From: Arthrobacter sp. AL12
GTDB lineage: Bacteria; Actinomycetota; Actinomycetes; Actinomycetales; Micrococcaceae
Direction: 5' to 3'
Assembly (NCBI RefSeq): GCF_029960645.1
Contig: NZ_JASBQY010000012.1
Span: 1 to 64,000, forward strand
Length of the DNA stretch: 64,000 nucleotides
Shown: positions 17,194-25,130 of the stretch, piece after piece
How positions within the stretch are numbered: position 1 is the first letter of the stretch
Layout: each line of letters begins with the position of its first letter
Program-made: the position numbers and the translations under genes
Notes under the pieces: model-generated
Seen by the model: the letters and a program-made list of their open reading frames with translations, nothing else
Database searches by the model: none
Told to the model about the DNA's origin: nothing

Positions 17194-17370
17194 CTAGTCC
17201 TTCTTGAAGGCGTCCTTGGTGTTCTCGCCGACCTTCTTGGCGTCTGCGACGACCTGGTCCTTCTGGCCCTCGGCGCGCAACTGGTCGTTGTTCGTGGCGT
17301 TGCCAGTAGCTTCCTTGGCCTTGCCGCCGAGGTGCTCTGCTTCGTTCTGAATCTTGTCTCCGATACCCAT
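17194..17370 (-). CDS. CsbD family stress protein
   Basis: A 58-residue hydrophilic protein starting MGIGDKIQNEAEHLGGKAKE. It has the CsbD-type pattern of short amphipathic helices rich in Lys, Glu and Ala (GNATNNDQLRAEGQKDQV). The start is placed at the ATG preceded by AAAGGTG; an upstream in-frame ATG would add 14 residues without family support. CsbD proteins are general-stress proteins of unknown mechanism. It has its own terminator hairpin and is a single-gene unit. Confidence 0.88.
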   Translation of the reverse strand: MGIGDKIQNEAEHLGGKAKEATGNATNNDQLRAEGQKDQVVADAKKVGENTKDAFKKD

Positions 17371-17514
17371 GGTGCAAACACCTTTCGTTTCCGGTTGAAA
17401 TTCAACGTCCACTCACCATAACACAAAGCATGCTTACTAAATCAAGGGGTTTCAAGGGATCGTCCCGCGCCGCAGGGGTGAATTCTGCTGCGGAGCCGGG
17501 CTAGGCTCGATGCC

Positions 17515-17973
17515 ATGGATCACTCAATCAGCCTGACCCAGCATGTCAACGCCCCGGCGGACAAGGTCTGGGCGGTCATTTCCGACATTCCCGGTTCGGC
17601 CGCAACCCTCTCCGGCATCGACTCGATCCAGATGCTCAGCGACGGCCCCTACGGCGAGGGGACACGCTGGAAGGAGACCCGCACCATGATGGGCAGGTCC
17701 GAAACCGTGGAGATGTGGGTGTCCCAGGCCGATCCGCCCCGGAGCACCACGGTGAAAGCGCTGCAGGGCGGGGCGGACTACACCTCGCGCATGACGCTGG
17801 CGGACCGCGACGGCGGCACGGACCTGACCATGACGTTCGGCGCCGAACTCCAGAACCGCTCCCGGATGCACAAGCTGGCAATGGCCGTCTTCGGACAACT
17901 GGGCATGGGCATCACCCGCAAGGCCCTCGCCAAGGACCTGGCGGAAATCGCGGCCAAGGCCGAGTCGCTCTAA
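17515..17973 (+). CDS. SRPBCC family protein
   Basis: A 152-residue START/Bet v1-like fold protein. It begins MDHSISLTQHVNAPADKVWAVISDIPG, the usual first strand and helix, and ends with a long amphipathic helix (MAVFGQLGMGITRKALAKDLAEIA). Such proteins bind hydrophobic ligands, but the ligand here cannot be predicted. Its TAA stop shares one base with the ATG of the pentapeptide-repeat gene, so the two are translationally coupled. Confidence 0.85.
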   Translation: MDHSISLTQHVNAPADKVWAVISDIPGSAATLSGIDSIQMLSDGPYGEGTRWKETRTMMGRSETVEMWVSQADPPRSTTVKALQGGADYTSRMTLADRDGGTDLTMTFGAELQNRSRMHKLAMAVFGQLGMGITRKALAKDLAEIAAKAESL

Positions 17974-18647
17974 TGGCCCGGGGCACCGCGTCCAAGGCGC
18001 CGAAGGTCACCGCGCCGCGGCTCAGCCCGGTCCGGCTGGCGGAGCTTCGGGACGACCTCTCCCCGGATTTCCAGTCCGGGGAGAGGTATGACGGCGTCCG
18101 GTACAGCAGGGCCTCCGCCGACGGTCTGGAACTCGCCGGCACCGACTTTGCCGAGTGCGACTTCCAGGGCGTGTCCTTCAACGAGACCCAGCTGCGCGGA
18201 GCCACCTTCCGTGACTGCATCCTGGCCGAGGTCTACGCCCCCGTGTTCATGGCGGCCCGGAGCACCCTGCGCGACGTCGAAATCGGCAACCCCCGCTGGG
18301 GTTCCGCGGAACTCTACGAAAGCGGCTGGCAGTCCGTGCGGATCGACGGCGGGAAGCTCGACTACGTGAACCTCCGCGGTTCCAAGCTCACGGACGTGCA
18401 GATCAGCGACTGCATCATCGCCGAACTGGACCTCGGTTCCTGCGCGGCGACCCGGGTGGCGCTGAAGAACTGCACCGTCGGCACCCTCGACGTCGCCGGC
18501 GCCAGGCTCACGGACTTCGACATCCGCGGCACCGACATCCGCACCATCAGCGGGCTGGAAAGCCTCGCCGGCCTCGTGATCGACGACTACCAGCTCGGCC
18601 TGCTCGCCCCGCTCATGGCGAGCCACCTCGGCGTCGTCGTCGCGTAA
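17973..18647 (+). CDS. Pentapeptide-repeat protein
   Basis: A 224-residue protein beginning MARGTASKAPKVTAPRL. From about residue 50 it shows pentapeptide-repeat rhythm, A(D/N)LXX-like: ELAGTDFAECDFQGVSFNE, then LRGATFRDC, VNLRGSKLTDVQISDC and LDVAGARLTDFDIRGTD. Such repeats form a right-handed four-sided beta helix. The function is unknown; some family members mimic DNA or interact with gyrase, but nothing here shows that. It starts in the ATG overlapping the upstream TAA. Confidence 0.85.
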   Translation: MARGTASKAPKVTAPRLSPVRLAELRDDLSPDFQSGERYDGVRYSRASADGLELAGTDFAECDFQGVSFNETQLRGATFRDCILAEVYAPVFMAARSTLRDVEIGNPRWGSAELYESGWQSVRIDGGKLDYVNLRGSKLTDVQISDCIIAELDLGSCAATRVALKNCTVGTLDVAGARLTDFDIRGTDIRTISGLESLAGLVIDDYQLGLLAPLMASHLGVVVA

Positions 18648-18687
18648 GTTACCGCGTGAGTTACTGCGTAATCCGGCGGGGGTTTGA

Positions 18688-18735
18688 TTGACCCCCTTGC
18701 CGCGCCGTGTAATCTTTATAGAACGAACGGTCAGT
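18688..18735 (+). promoter_or_regulatory. Thiolase operon promoter with partial PaaR-type box
   Basis: TTGACC (18688-18693) and TAATCT (18710-18715) are separated by 16 bp. Just downstream, 18714-18735 contains CGAACGGTCAGT, which matches the right half of the PaaR motif ACCGNNCGNNCGGTNAGT described for Corynebacterium; the left half is ATAG instead of ACCG. The box would overlap the transcription start, as expected for a repressor site. The promoter is seen in the sequence; the regulator is inferred. Confidence 0.6.
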
Positions 18736-18835
18736 AAATTGGCGCGCCGGCGGGTCGGACGCGGACGCCGCCGCCGGGAGTTCTTTCGATGACAGATTCG
18801 ATGACAGAGACGTTTATCGCGTGAAGGGTGTACCC

Positions 18836-20065
18836 ATGGCATCAGCAGCAGCAGGACCACAGGCATTTCTCGTAGGCGGCGCCCGCACCGCGGTGGGCCG
18901 TTACGGCGGGGCACTCTCCGCGGTCCGCCCCGATGACCTGGCCGCCCTGGTGGTCCGCGAGGCTGTGGCCCGGGCCGGGCTGGACCCCGAGAGCATCGAC
19001 GAGGTCATCCTCGGCAACGCCAACGGCGCCGGCGAGGAAAACCGCAACGTCGCCCGGATGGCCACCATCCTGGCCGGCCTGCCGCTGCACATCCCCGGCA
19101 TCACCGTGAACCGGCTCTGCGCCTCCGGCCTGAGCGCCATCATCATGGCCAGCCACATGATCAAGTCCGGCGCCGCGGACATCGTGATCGCCGGCGGCGT
19201 CGAATCCATGAGCCGCGCCCCCTGGGTGCAGGAGAAACCGCGGACCGCGTTCGCCAAGCCGGGGGAAATCTTCGACACCTCCATCGGCTGGCGCTTCGTG
19301 AACCCGCTGTTCCAGAAGGGCGAACTCTCCCGGGGCGGGAAGATGACCTACTCCATGCCGGAAACGGCCGAGGAAGTCGCCCGCGTGGACGGCATCACCC
19401 GCGAGGACGCCGACGCCTTCGCCGTCCGCTCGCACGAACGCTCCCTCGCGGCCATCGCCGCCGGCCGCTTCGCCGACGAGATCGTCCCGGTCACGGTCAA
19501 GAGCCGCAAGGGCGAAACCGTCGTCGACACCGACGAGGGCCCGCGCGCTGGCACCACCATGGACATCCTCGCGGCCCTCCGCCCCGTCGTTGCCGGCGGT
19601 TCCGTTGTCACGGCCGGCAACTCCTCCACCCTCAACGACGGCGCCTCCGCCATCATCGTCGCCTCCGAGGCCGCCATCGAGCGCCTCGGCCTCACCCCGC
19701 GCGCCCGGATCATCGACGGCGCCTCCGCCGGCTGCGAACCCGAAATCATGGGCATCGGCCCCGTCCCGGCCACCCGGAAGGTGCTCGCCCGCACCGGCCT
19801 CAGCGTCGGCGACCTCGGCGCCGTCGAACTCAACGAAGCCTTCGCGACCCAGTCGCTCGCGACCATGCGGCGGCTCGGGCTGGACCCCGAGATCGTAAAC
19901 CGCGACGGCGGCGCGATCTCCCTGGGGCACCCGCTGGGCTCGTCCGGGTCCCGGCTCGCGATCACCCTGCTGGGCCGGATGGAGCGCGAGGATGCCAGGA
20001 TCGGCCTCGCCACCATGTGCATCGGCGTCGGCCAGGGCACCGCGATGCTGCTGGAGCGCGTGTAA
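18836..20065 (+). CDS. Thiolase (acetyl-CoA/3-oxoadipyl-CoA acyltransferase)
   Basis: A 409-residue thiolase. The acylated Cys lies in VNRLCASGLSAI (Cys95). The His of the catalytic region lies in GHPLGSSGSR, and the second Cys in MCIGVGQGTAMLLERV. The start at ATG 18836 is preferred because GAAGGGTG lies just upstream; a GTG five codons earlier is the alternative. It leads a three-gene operon with enoyl-CoA hydratase and hydroxyacyl-CoA dehydrogenase genes, and the partial PaaR-type box suggests a role as the PaaJ-type thiolase cleaving 3-oxoadipyl-CoA. A general fatty-acid or pcaF role is possible. Confidence 0.88.
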   Translation: MASAAAGPQAFLVGGARTAVGRYGGALSAVRPDDLAALVVREAVARAGLDPESIDEVILGNANGAGEENRNVARMATILAGLPLHIPGITVNRLCASGLSAIIMASHMIKSGAADIVIAGGVESMSRAPWVQEKPRTAFAKPGEIFDTSIGWRFVNPLFQKGELSRGGKMTYSMPETAEEVARVDGITREDADAFAVRSHERSLAAIAAGRFADEIVPVTVKSRKGETVVDTDEGPRAGTTMDILAALRPVVAGGSVVTAGNSSTLNDGASAIIVASEAAIERLGLTPRARIIDGASAGCEPEIMGIGPVPATRKVLARTGLSVGDLGAVELNEAFATQSLATMRRLGLDPEIVNRDGGAISLGHPLGSSGSRLAITLLGRMEREDARIGLATMCIGVGQGTAMLLERV

Positions 20066-20883
20066 TGGCCGCCGCCGCGACGGGCCTGGACCAGCACGAT
20101 TTCAGCACCCTGCTGGTCGAGGAGCGCGAGGACCGGCTTGTGGTGCTCCTCAACCGGCCCGAGGTCCGCAACGCGATCGACCAGCAGATGGTCGATGAGC
20201 TGCATGCCGTCTGCGCCGCGCTGGAGCGGACCCCGAAGGTCCTGATCATCGCCGGCACGGAGGGAGTCTTCGCCTCCGGGGCGGACATCGGGCAGCTGCG
20301 CGAACGCCGCCGCGACGATGCCCTGCAGGGCATCAACTCCACCATTTTCGTGCGGATCGCGAAGCTGCCGATGCCCGTCATCGCGGCCCTGGACGGCTTC
20401 TGCCTGGGCGGCGGCGCCGAGTTGGCGTACGCCGCGGACTTCCGGATCGGCACCCCGTCGGTGCGGATCGGCAACCCGGAGACCGGCCTGGGCATCCTCG
20501 CCGCCGCCGGTGCGAGCTGGCGGCTGAAGGAGCTCGTGGGGGAGCCGGTGGCCAAGGAAATCCTGCTCGCCGGCAGCGTGCTGCGCGCCGAGCGGGCCCT
20601 CGCGGTCAACCTCATCACCGAGATCCACGAGGCCCCCGAACTGATAGCGGCCGCCCACGCCCTGGCCGACCGGATCGCCGCGCAGGATCCCCTCGCGGTC
20701 CGGATCACCAAGTCGGTTTTCCACGCCCCCGCCGAGGCGCACCCGCTGATCGACCAGCTGGCCCAGGGGATCCTCTTTGAATCCCAGGCCAAGTTCGAAC
20801 GTATGCAGGCTTTCCTCGATCGAAAGTCCGAAAAGAAGTCAGCCAAGAAGTCCGCGCAGGATTCAGACCGGAAGAAGAACTGA
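20065..20883 (+). CDS. Enoyl-CoA hydratase/isomerase family protein
   Basis: A 272-residue crotonase-fold protein. Its ATG overlaps the TAA of the thiolase by one base. Oxyanion-hole segments are FASGADIGQL and CLGGGAELAYAADFRIG, and one catalytic Glu is in IGNPETGLGIL. The C-terminal 20 residues are Lys/Ser-rich (RKSEKKSAKKSAQDSDRKK) and look like a disordered tail. By context it would hydrate 2,3-dehydroadipyl-CoA in phenylacetate beta-oxidation (PaaF/PaaG role), but a fatty-acid role cannot be excluded. Confidence 0.88.
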   Translation: MAAAATGLDQHDFSTLLVEEREDRLVVLLNRPEVRNAIDQQMVDELHAVCAALERTPKVLIIAGTEGVFASGADIGQLRERRRDDALQGINSTIFVRIAKLPMPVIAALDGFCLGGGAELAYAADFRIGTPSVRIGNPETGLGILAAAGASWRLKELVGEPVAKEILLAGSVLRAERALAVNLITEIHEAPELIAAAHALADRIAAQDPLAVRITKSVFHAPAEAHPLIDQLAQGILFESQAKFERMQAFLDRKSEKKSAKKSAQDSDRKKN

Positions 20884-20885
20884 AG

Positions 20886-21833
20886 ATGAGCAACTCCGTA
20901 CTTCCCTCGAACCTTCCCGACTCTGGCCTTCCCGACTCTGGCCTCCCCGACTCTGGCCTCCCCGACTCTGGCCTTCCCGACTCTGGCCTTCCCGACTTCG
21001 TCGGGGTGCTGGGCGGCGGCCGGATGGGCGCCGGCATCGCGCACGCGTTCCTGATCAACGGCGCCAACGTCCTCGTCGTCGAGCGCGATGAGGAGGCGGC
21101 CGAGGCGGCCCGCGAGCGGGTGGAATCCGCGGCGGCCAAGAGCATCGAGCGCGGCGCCACCGACGGCAACCTCGATGAGATGGTCTCCCGGCTCTCGGTC
21201 ACGGTCGACTACGACGACTTCAAGGACCGCCAGTTGGTCATCGAGGCCGTCCCGGAGGACTGGGACCTGAAGGTCGCCTCGCTGCGGGGGATCGAGGAAC
21301 GGCTCGACGACGGTGCCTACCTCGCCTCCAACACCTCCTCCATCTCGGTCAACGCGCTGGCCCGCGAGCTGCAGCGCCCGCACAACTTCCTGGGCCTGCA
21401 CTTCTTCAACCCGGTGCCCGCGTCCACCCTGATCGAGGTCGTCCTCGGCGAGCACACCTCCGAGCCGCTGGCCCAGGCGGCCCGCGGCTGGGTCGAGGCG
21501 CTGGGCAAGACCGCCGTCGTCGTCAACGACGCCCCCGGCTTCGCGTCCTCACGGTTGGGCGTCGCGATCGCCCTCGAGGCGATGCGCATGGTGGAAGAGG
21601 GCGTGGCGTCCGCCGAGGACATCGACAACGCCATGGTCCTGGGCTACAAGCACCCCACCGGACCCCTGCGGACCACCGACATTGTGGGGCTGGATGTCCG
21701 CCTCGGCATTGCCGAGTACCTCGCCACCACCCTCGGCGAGCGCTTCGCCCCGCCGCAGATCCTGCGCGACAAGGTGGCCCGCGGGGAACTCGGGCGCAAG
21801 TCCGGCAAGGGCTTCTTCGACTGGACCGACTAG
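20886..21833 (+). CDS. 3-hydroxyacyl-CoA dehydrogenase
   Basis: A 315-residue NAD-dependent 3-hydroxyacyl-CoA dehydrogenase, starting 2 bp after the hydratase. The Rossmann motif GVLGGGRMGAGIAHAF begins near residue 41. Catalytic His and Asn regions are GLHFFNPVPAS and the following helix, with NDAPGFASSR replacing the commoner DSPGF. Before the Rossmann fold there is an unusual run of five or six LPDSG pentapeptides encoded by 15-bp tandem repeats. PaaH is the pathway role suggested by the operon. It is the last gene of the unit. Confidence 0.9.
   Translation: MSNSVLPSNLPDSGLPDSGLPDSGLPDSGLPDSGLPDFVGVLGGGRMGAGIAHAFLINGANVLVVERDEEAAEAARERVESAAAKSIERGATDGNLDEMVSRLSVTVDYDDFKDRQLVIEAVPEDWDLKVASLRGIEERLDDGAYLASNTSSISVNALARELQRPHNFLGLHFFNPVPASTLIEVVLGEHTSEPLAQAARGWVEALGKTAVVVNDAPGFASSRLGVAIALEAMRMVEEGVASAEDIDNAMVLGYKHPTGPLRTTDIVGLDVRLGIAEYLATTLGERFAPPQILRDKVARGELGRKSGKGFFDWTD
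20913..20998 (+). repeat. 15-bp tandem repeats encoding LPDSG
   Basis: Five full units of CTTCCCGACTCTGGC (two with one T-to-C change) and a partial sixth lie at the 5' end of the dehydrogenase gene. The unit length keeps the frame, so copy number can vary without disrupting the gene. Confidence 0.92.
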
Positions 21834-21845
21834 GTTCCAGGCAGC

Positions 21846-22079
21846 TTAGTTGATGATCCCGACGATGTAGCCGACAAAGAAGAGCATCACTAACAGCACC
21901 ACCACGGCGATCATGACGATCCACAGGTACTGGGCGAAGCCCCGGTCCTCGGGGATCCGCGGCCCCTGCGGTCCCACAGAGGTCCCCTCCGCCGGTGGTG
22001 TTTCACCGGGCGGCACGCCGCCGCCCGGTTCGAGCCCGGTGAGGTTGTTCTCCAGGGGATCCGGATTGTGGGAAGTCAT
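21846..22079 (-). CDS. DUF6480 family small membrane protein
   Basis: A 77-residue protein starting MTSHNPDPLENNLTGLEPGG. It has a Pro/Gly-rich soluble N-terminus (GGGVPPGETPPAEGTS) and one C-terminal transmembrane helix (about residues 51-75). This layout matches the actinobacterial DUF6480 family. The function is unknown. The start follows AGGAGAAACCC. It converges with the dehydrogenase gene and precedes nothing on its own strand. Confidence 0.85.
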   Translation of the reverse strand: MTSHNPDPLENNLTGLEPGGGVPPGETPPAEGTSVGPQGPRIPEDRGFAQYLWIVMIAVVVLLVMLFFVGYIVGIIN

Positions 22080-22103
22080 GGGTTTCTCCTGTCCACGGCG
22101 CCG

Positions 22104-22544
22104 CTACAGCGATGCCTGGGCGTCGAGGGTCTTTTTCATACCGTCCATGGCGGGGCCGGCGAGGGAGTTGAACGCCGGCCGGACGAACGGCTCGGCCACC
22201 TTGAGCAGGCCCTTGAGCTGAAACTCCGCCGTGTAGTCCACCTTGGAGCCCGTTCCGGACGGAGACACCTGGATGGTGTCCACGGAGATGACCGACTTGT
22301 TCTCTCCCCGCAGCGTGATGCGGTTCGCCGTCAGTTCAATCACCTCGTAGGTCAGCGCCTGGCGCTTGCCGCGGAACTCGGCCTCCGCGTGGTAACGGTG
22401 CCCGACGGCGACCGGTCCCTCGGAGAGCTTGTCCACCACGGGGGTCCCGGGGTCCCACTCCGGGGTGTGCTCGAACGCTGAGAGATAGTCGAAGGCCCTG
22501 CCGGGCTCAAGGACGGACTGGACGGTGCCGGTTACTGTGATCAT
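22104..22544 (-). CDS. SRPBCC family protein
   Basis: A 146-residue polyketide-cyclase/START-like protein beginning MITVTGTVQSVLEPGRAFDYLSAFEHTPEWDPG, a typical opening strand and helix of the fold, and ending in a long C-terminal helix (PAFNSLAGPAMDGMKKTLDAQ). The ligand is unknown. It lies 24 bp upstream of the DUF6480 gene on the same strand, so the two are probably co-transcribed. Confidence 0.85.
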   Translation of the reverse strand: MITVTGTVQSVLEPGRAFDYLSAFEHTPEWDPGTPVVDKLSEGPVAVGHRYHAEAEFRGKRQALTYEVIELTANRITLRGENKSVISVDTIQVSPSGTGSKVDYTAEFQLKGLLKVAEPFVRPAFNSLAGPAMDGMKKTLDAQASL

Positions 22545-22640
22545 GGACCAAGCCTAACCAGCACACCCGCAACGGCACACCGGTCCGGGGCCCGGGATGC
22601 CGCAGGGCAGCCCGCGATCGCCCCGCCGTAGGATGGTGCG

Positions 22641-23264
22641 GTGACTTCCCTGGACCGGCCCGCGATCGCCCCCATCACCCTGACCGGCAAATTCGTCGTC
22701 CTCGAGCCGCTGCGCCCGGACCACCACGACGGCCTCGTCGAAGCGTCCCGCGACGGCGAACTGTGGCGCCTCTGGTACACCAGTGTGCCCGCCCCGGAGC
22801 AGATGGCCGCCGAGATCGAGCGGCGGCTGGCCCTGCAGGACGGCGGCTCCATGCTGCCCTTCACCGCGCGCCTGATTGACCCCGTGACGGGCGGGCCGGG
22901 CCGGGTGATCGGCATGACCACCTACATGAACATCGACGCAGCCACGCCCCGGGTGGAGATCGGCTCCACCTGGAACGCGGCGTCAACGCACGGCAGCGGC
23001 AGCAACCCGGACTCTAAGCTGTTGCTGCTGCGGCACGCCTTCGAGGCGCTCGGCTGCCCCGCCGTCGAGTTCCGGACCCACTGGCTCAACCTCCAGTCCC
23101 GCGAGGCGATCGCGCGGCTGGGAGCCAAACAGGACGGTGTGCTCCGCAGCCACACCCGCAGCAGTGACGGCGCGCTGCGGGACACCGTGGTGTTTTCCAT
23201 CCTGGAACACGAGTGGCCGATGGTCCGCAACGCCCTGCAGTCCAGGCTGGCCAGGCAGCGGTAG
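22641..23264 (+). CDS. GNAT family N-acetyltransferase (RimJ/RimL-like)
   Basis: A 207-residue acetyltransferase of the RimJ/RimL-like GNAT group starting at GTG. LTGKFVVLEPLRPDHHDGLVEASRDGELW is the usual N-terminal strand-helix. TPRVEIGSTWN and KLLLLRHAFEALGCPAVEFRTHWLN cover the acetyl-CoA region and beta5, and the SREAIARLGAKQDGVLR segment is characteristic. The canonical Q/RxxGxG/A loop is weak. The substrate is unknown. Confidence 0.82.
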   Translation: MTSLDRPAIAPITLTGKFVVLEPLRPDHHDGLVEASRDGELWRLWYTSVPAPEQMAAEIERRLALQDGGSMLPFTARLIDPVTGGPGRVIGMTTYMNIDAATPRVEIGSTWNAASTHGSGSNPDSKLLLLRHAFEALGCPAVEFRTHWLNLQSREAIARLGAKQDGVLRSHTRSSDGALRDTVVFSILEHEWPMVRNALQSRLARQR

Positions 23265-23268
23265 CCGC

Positions 23269-23298
23269 TGCCTGGCCTTACCCGTCGCATGCCAGGCA
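23269..23298. terminator. Bidirectional terminator-like hairpin
   Basis: The stem TGCCTGGC pairs with GCCAGGCA across a 14-nt loop in the 37-bp gap between convergent genes. It lacks a clear T-run. Confidence 0.5.
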
Positions 23299-23301
23299 GT
23301 G

Positions 23302-24153
23302 CTAGGGGACCCGTGCCCCCAGGGCCGCGGCGTAACCGTCCCGATAGCCGGTTGCGGTGGGGTGGAAAGCGTCATATGGACTCGCGCTGCAGTTGATCGC
23401 CAGGCTGCAAAGACCCGTCGGCCCCACGATCCACGGGCTCGTGGACCCAATGCCGTGGCCGGCGAACTTATCGGTGACGCTGACGTACCCTGCCCTGTTC
23501 ACCAGGGCCGAAAATGCGATCGTGGCGTTGAGCAGGTCCGCCGCCGAGTTCATCGACCGTGCTGCCTGGGTCTGTTCCGCGGTCAGCCCGGCACTCACGG
23601 TGAAGAGCCGGGGATAGCCGGTCAGCACGACCCTGGCATTTGGGGCCTTGCTCTTGACGGTCTGCAGCATTGCCTTGATCTTGCCCGGCAGTGCGCGGAG
23701 CTTCACCACCAGTGAGTTGTACAGGGCCGTCTGGCAGGCCGGGGAGCTCCCCGAGGCGGTGCAGGCAAAGGCAACCTGGCCGGTGTCGATGTCGTTTCCG
23801 CCAACCGTCACCGTGACCACCGTGGCAGCCGCCAGCTCCGATGCGTACAGGGTGGCGATGCCAGAGACGTCCTCCGTCGTGGCGCCGAAGCAGCCGAGGT
23901 TGAGCGTGGCGTTGCGCACCGCGGGATAGGACGCCGCAGTCTGCAGGCATGGGCTGTCGCTGGGAATTTTGTCGGGCTGAGCGGTGTACAGGCCGCCGCC
24001 GGTACCGGCCGCGTACGAATCGCCCAGGGCGATGTAGACGGGATCCGGGCTTGCGGCGGTGGCAGGCGCGGCGGTGAAACCGGCAACCAGCGCGATGGCG
24101 GCGATCGCCGCCGCCAGTCGTCCGGACCAGCGCCCGATTGGCACGTTGTTCAT
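23302..24153 (-). CDS. Secreted SGNH/GDSL hydrolase
   Basis: A 283-residue exported esterase/lipase-type hydrolase. A signal peptide (MNNVPIGRWSGRLAAAIAAI, cleavage near ATAAS) is followed by block I IALGDSYAAGTGG with the catalytic Ser46. Block III is VGGND, and block V is DAFHPTATGY with the Asp-His pair. Several Cys are present, fitting an extracellular protein. The start is the ATG at 24153, preceded by AAGGGGA; the reading frame is open further upstream but without a signal-peptide pattern. The substrate is probably an ester, not determinable here. Confidence 0.9.
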   Translation of the reverse strand: MNNVPIGRWSGRLAAAIAAIALVAGFTAAPATAASPDPVYIALGDSYAAGTGGGLYTAQPDKIPSDSPCLQTAASYPAVRNATLNLGCFGATTEDVSGIATLYASELAAATVVTVTVGGNDIDTGQVAFACTASGSSPACQTALYNSLVVKLRALPGKIKAMLQTVKSKAPNARVVLTGYPRLFTVSAGLTAEQTQAARSMNSAADLLNATIAFSALVNRAGYVSVTDKFAGHGIGSTSPWIVGPTGLCSLAINCSASPYDAFHPTATGYRDGYAAALGARVP

Positions 24154-24419
24154 GATGAGTCCCCTTGTGAGTTTGCACGGCGGGAGGGGGCTGCCGGCGC
24201 ACCGAGCGGTGGCGGCCAGCTGGGCCTCCCGAACACCCTGCTGGCGGGACAGGCTGTGGGAGCATCGACCCTCAGCTCCGGGCGGCCATGGTGCAACGCT
24301 ACCCGCCCGCCTCATGGCCGGAACACGGTAGGGGCTACCCGTTTCCGGGTCTGAGCGGGAGCCGGTCCTACGTTGGTTTACGGCTGCGGACTACCCGGAC
24401 TACGTGCTTAGCTGGGAGG
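24154..24419. other. Divergent promoter region, hydrolase and phosphatase
   Basis: This 266-bp gap separates divergent genes and should hold both promoters. No consensus hexamers stand out. A short inverted sequence (ACCGGTAGGGGCTACC-like, near 24325) was noted but is weak. Confidence 0.4.
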
Positions 24420-25121
24420 GTGGATGAGTTCTTGAAGCGTATGGAATGGGACGGGGCGGTCAACGCCTGGCACGTCGCCGGCAGTGTGTTCCGGATGGGA
24501 CGCCGCGAGTGGCTCACCGACGCCGGGTGGCAGCAGGCGTACGACGGCGGCATCCGGACGGTGATTGACCTCCGCAACCCGGACGAGATCCGCCGCCGCG
24601 AGACGGATCCCCGGGTCAGCGACGAGATCCTGGCGGCGTTCGACGTCGTGCACGCACCCACCGAGGACCCGGGCAACAGCGAGTTTCGGGGGCTCTGCGT
24701 CCCCTACCTGAACGATCCGGCGTCGTACGCGGACAACGCGCGGATCTTCCCCGAGAAGCTCGCCAGGGTCTTCAAAGCGGTGGCGGAGGCGCGCGGCGGC
24801 GTCGTGATCCATTGCTCGGCCGGCCGGGACCGCAGCGGGATGATCGCGGCGATGCTCCAGGACCTCGCGGGAGCGGGTGAAGACGCCATTGCCGCCGGCT
24901 ACGAGCGGGCCGCGCGGGGCATCAACGAACACCACCGGGTGTCGGCGGTCCCACATCCGCATGAGCGGTACCTGCCTGAGGAGGTTCTCGCGCCGCTGCT
25001 CGAAACGCGCAGGGAAAGCCTGCTGCGGTTTGTACGCCACGTGAAGACGGGGGAGTTCCTGCGCCGCAATGGGGTGACGGAGCCGGAGGTGGCTGCCATT
25101 CTGGCCAGATTGGGGCGTTAG
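24420..25121 (+). CDS. Tyrosine-protein phosphatase
   Basis: A 233-residue protein of the Y_phosphatase3 (MptpB-like) family. The P-loop HCSAGRDRSG carries the catalytic Cys, Arg and Asp; the extra Asp after Arg is typical of this family. N-terminal RTVIDLRNPDEIRRRETDP is also characteristic. The start is placed at GTG 24420 (VDEFLKRMEWDG), preceded by GGGAG. It is cytoplasmic by sequence. It ends 9 bp before the sortase-anchored protease gene; the two may share a transcript. Confidence 0.87.
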   Translation: MDEFLKRMEWDGAVNAWHVAGSVFRMGRREWLTDAGWQQAYDGGIRTVIDLRNPDEIRRRETDPRVSDEILAAFDVVHAPTEDPGNSEFRGLCVPYLNDPASYADNARIFPEKLARVFKAVAEARGGVVIHCSAGRDRSGMIAAMLQDLAGAGEDAIAAGYERAARGINEHHRVSAVPHPHERYLPEEVLAPLLETRRESLLRFVRHVKTGEFLRRNGVTEPEVAAILARLGR

Positions 25122-25130
25122 AGTAACCGG

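Noticed and set aside
20913..20998. LPDSG repeats as sortase signals
   Set aside because: They are at the N-terminus of a cytoplasmic enzyme, with no following hydrophobic helix or basic tail.
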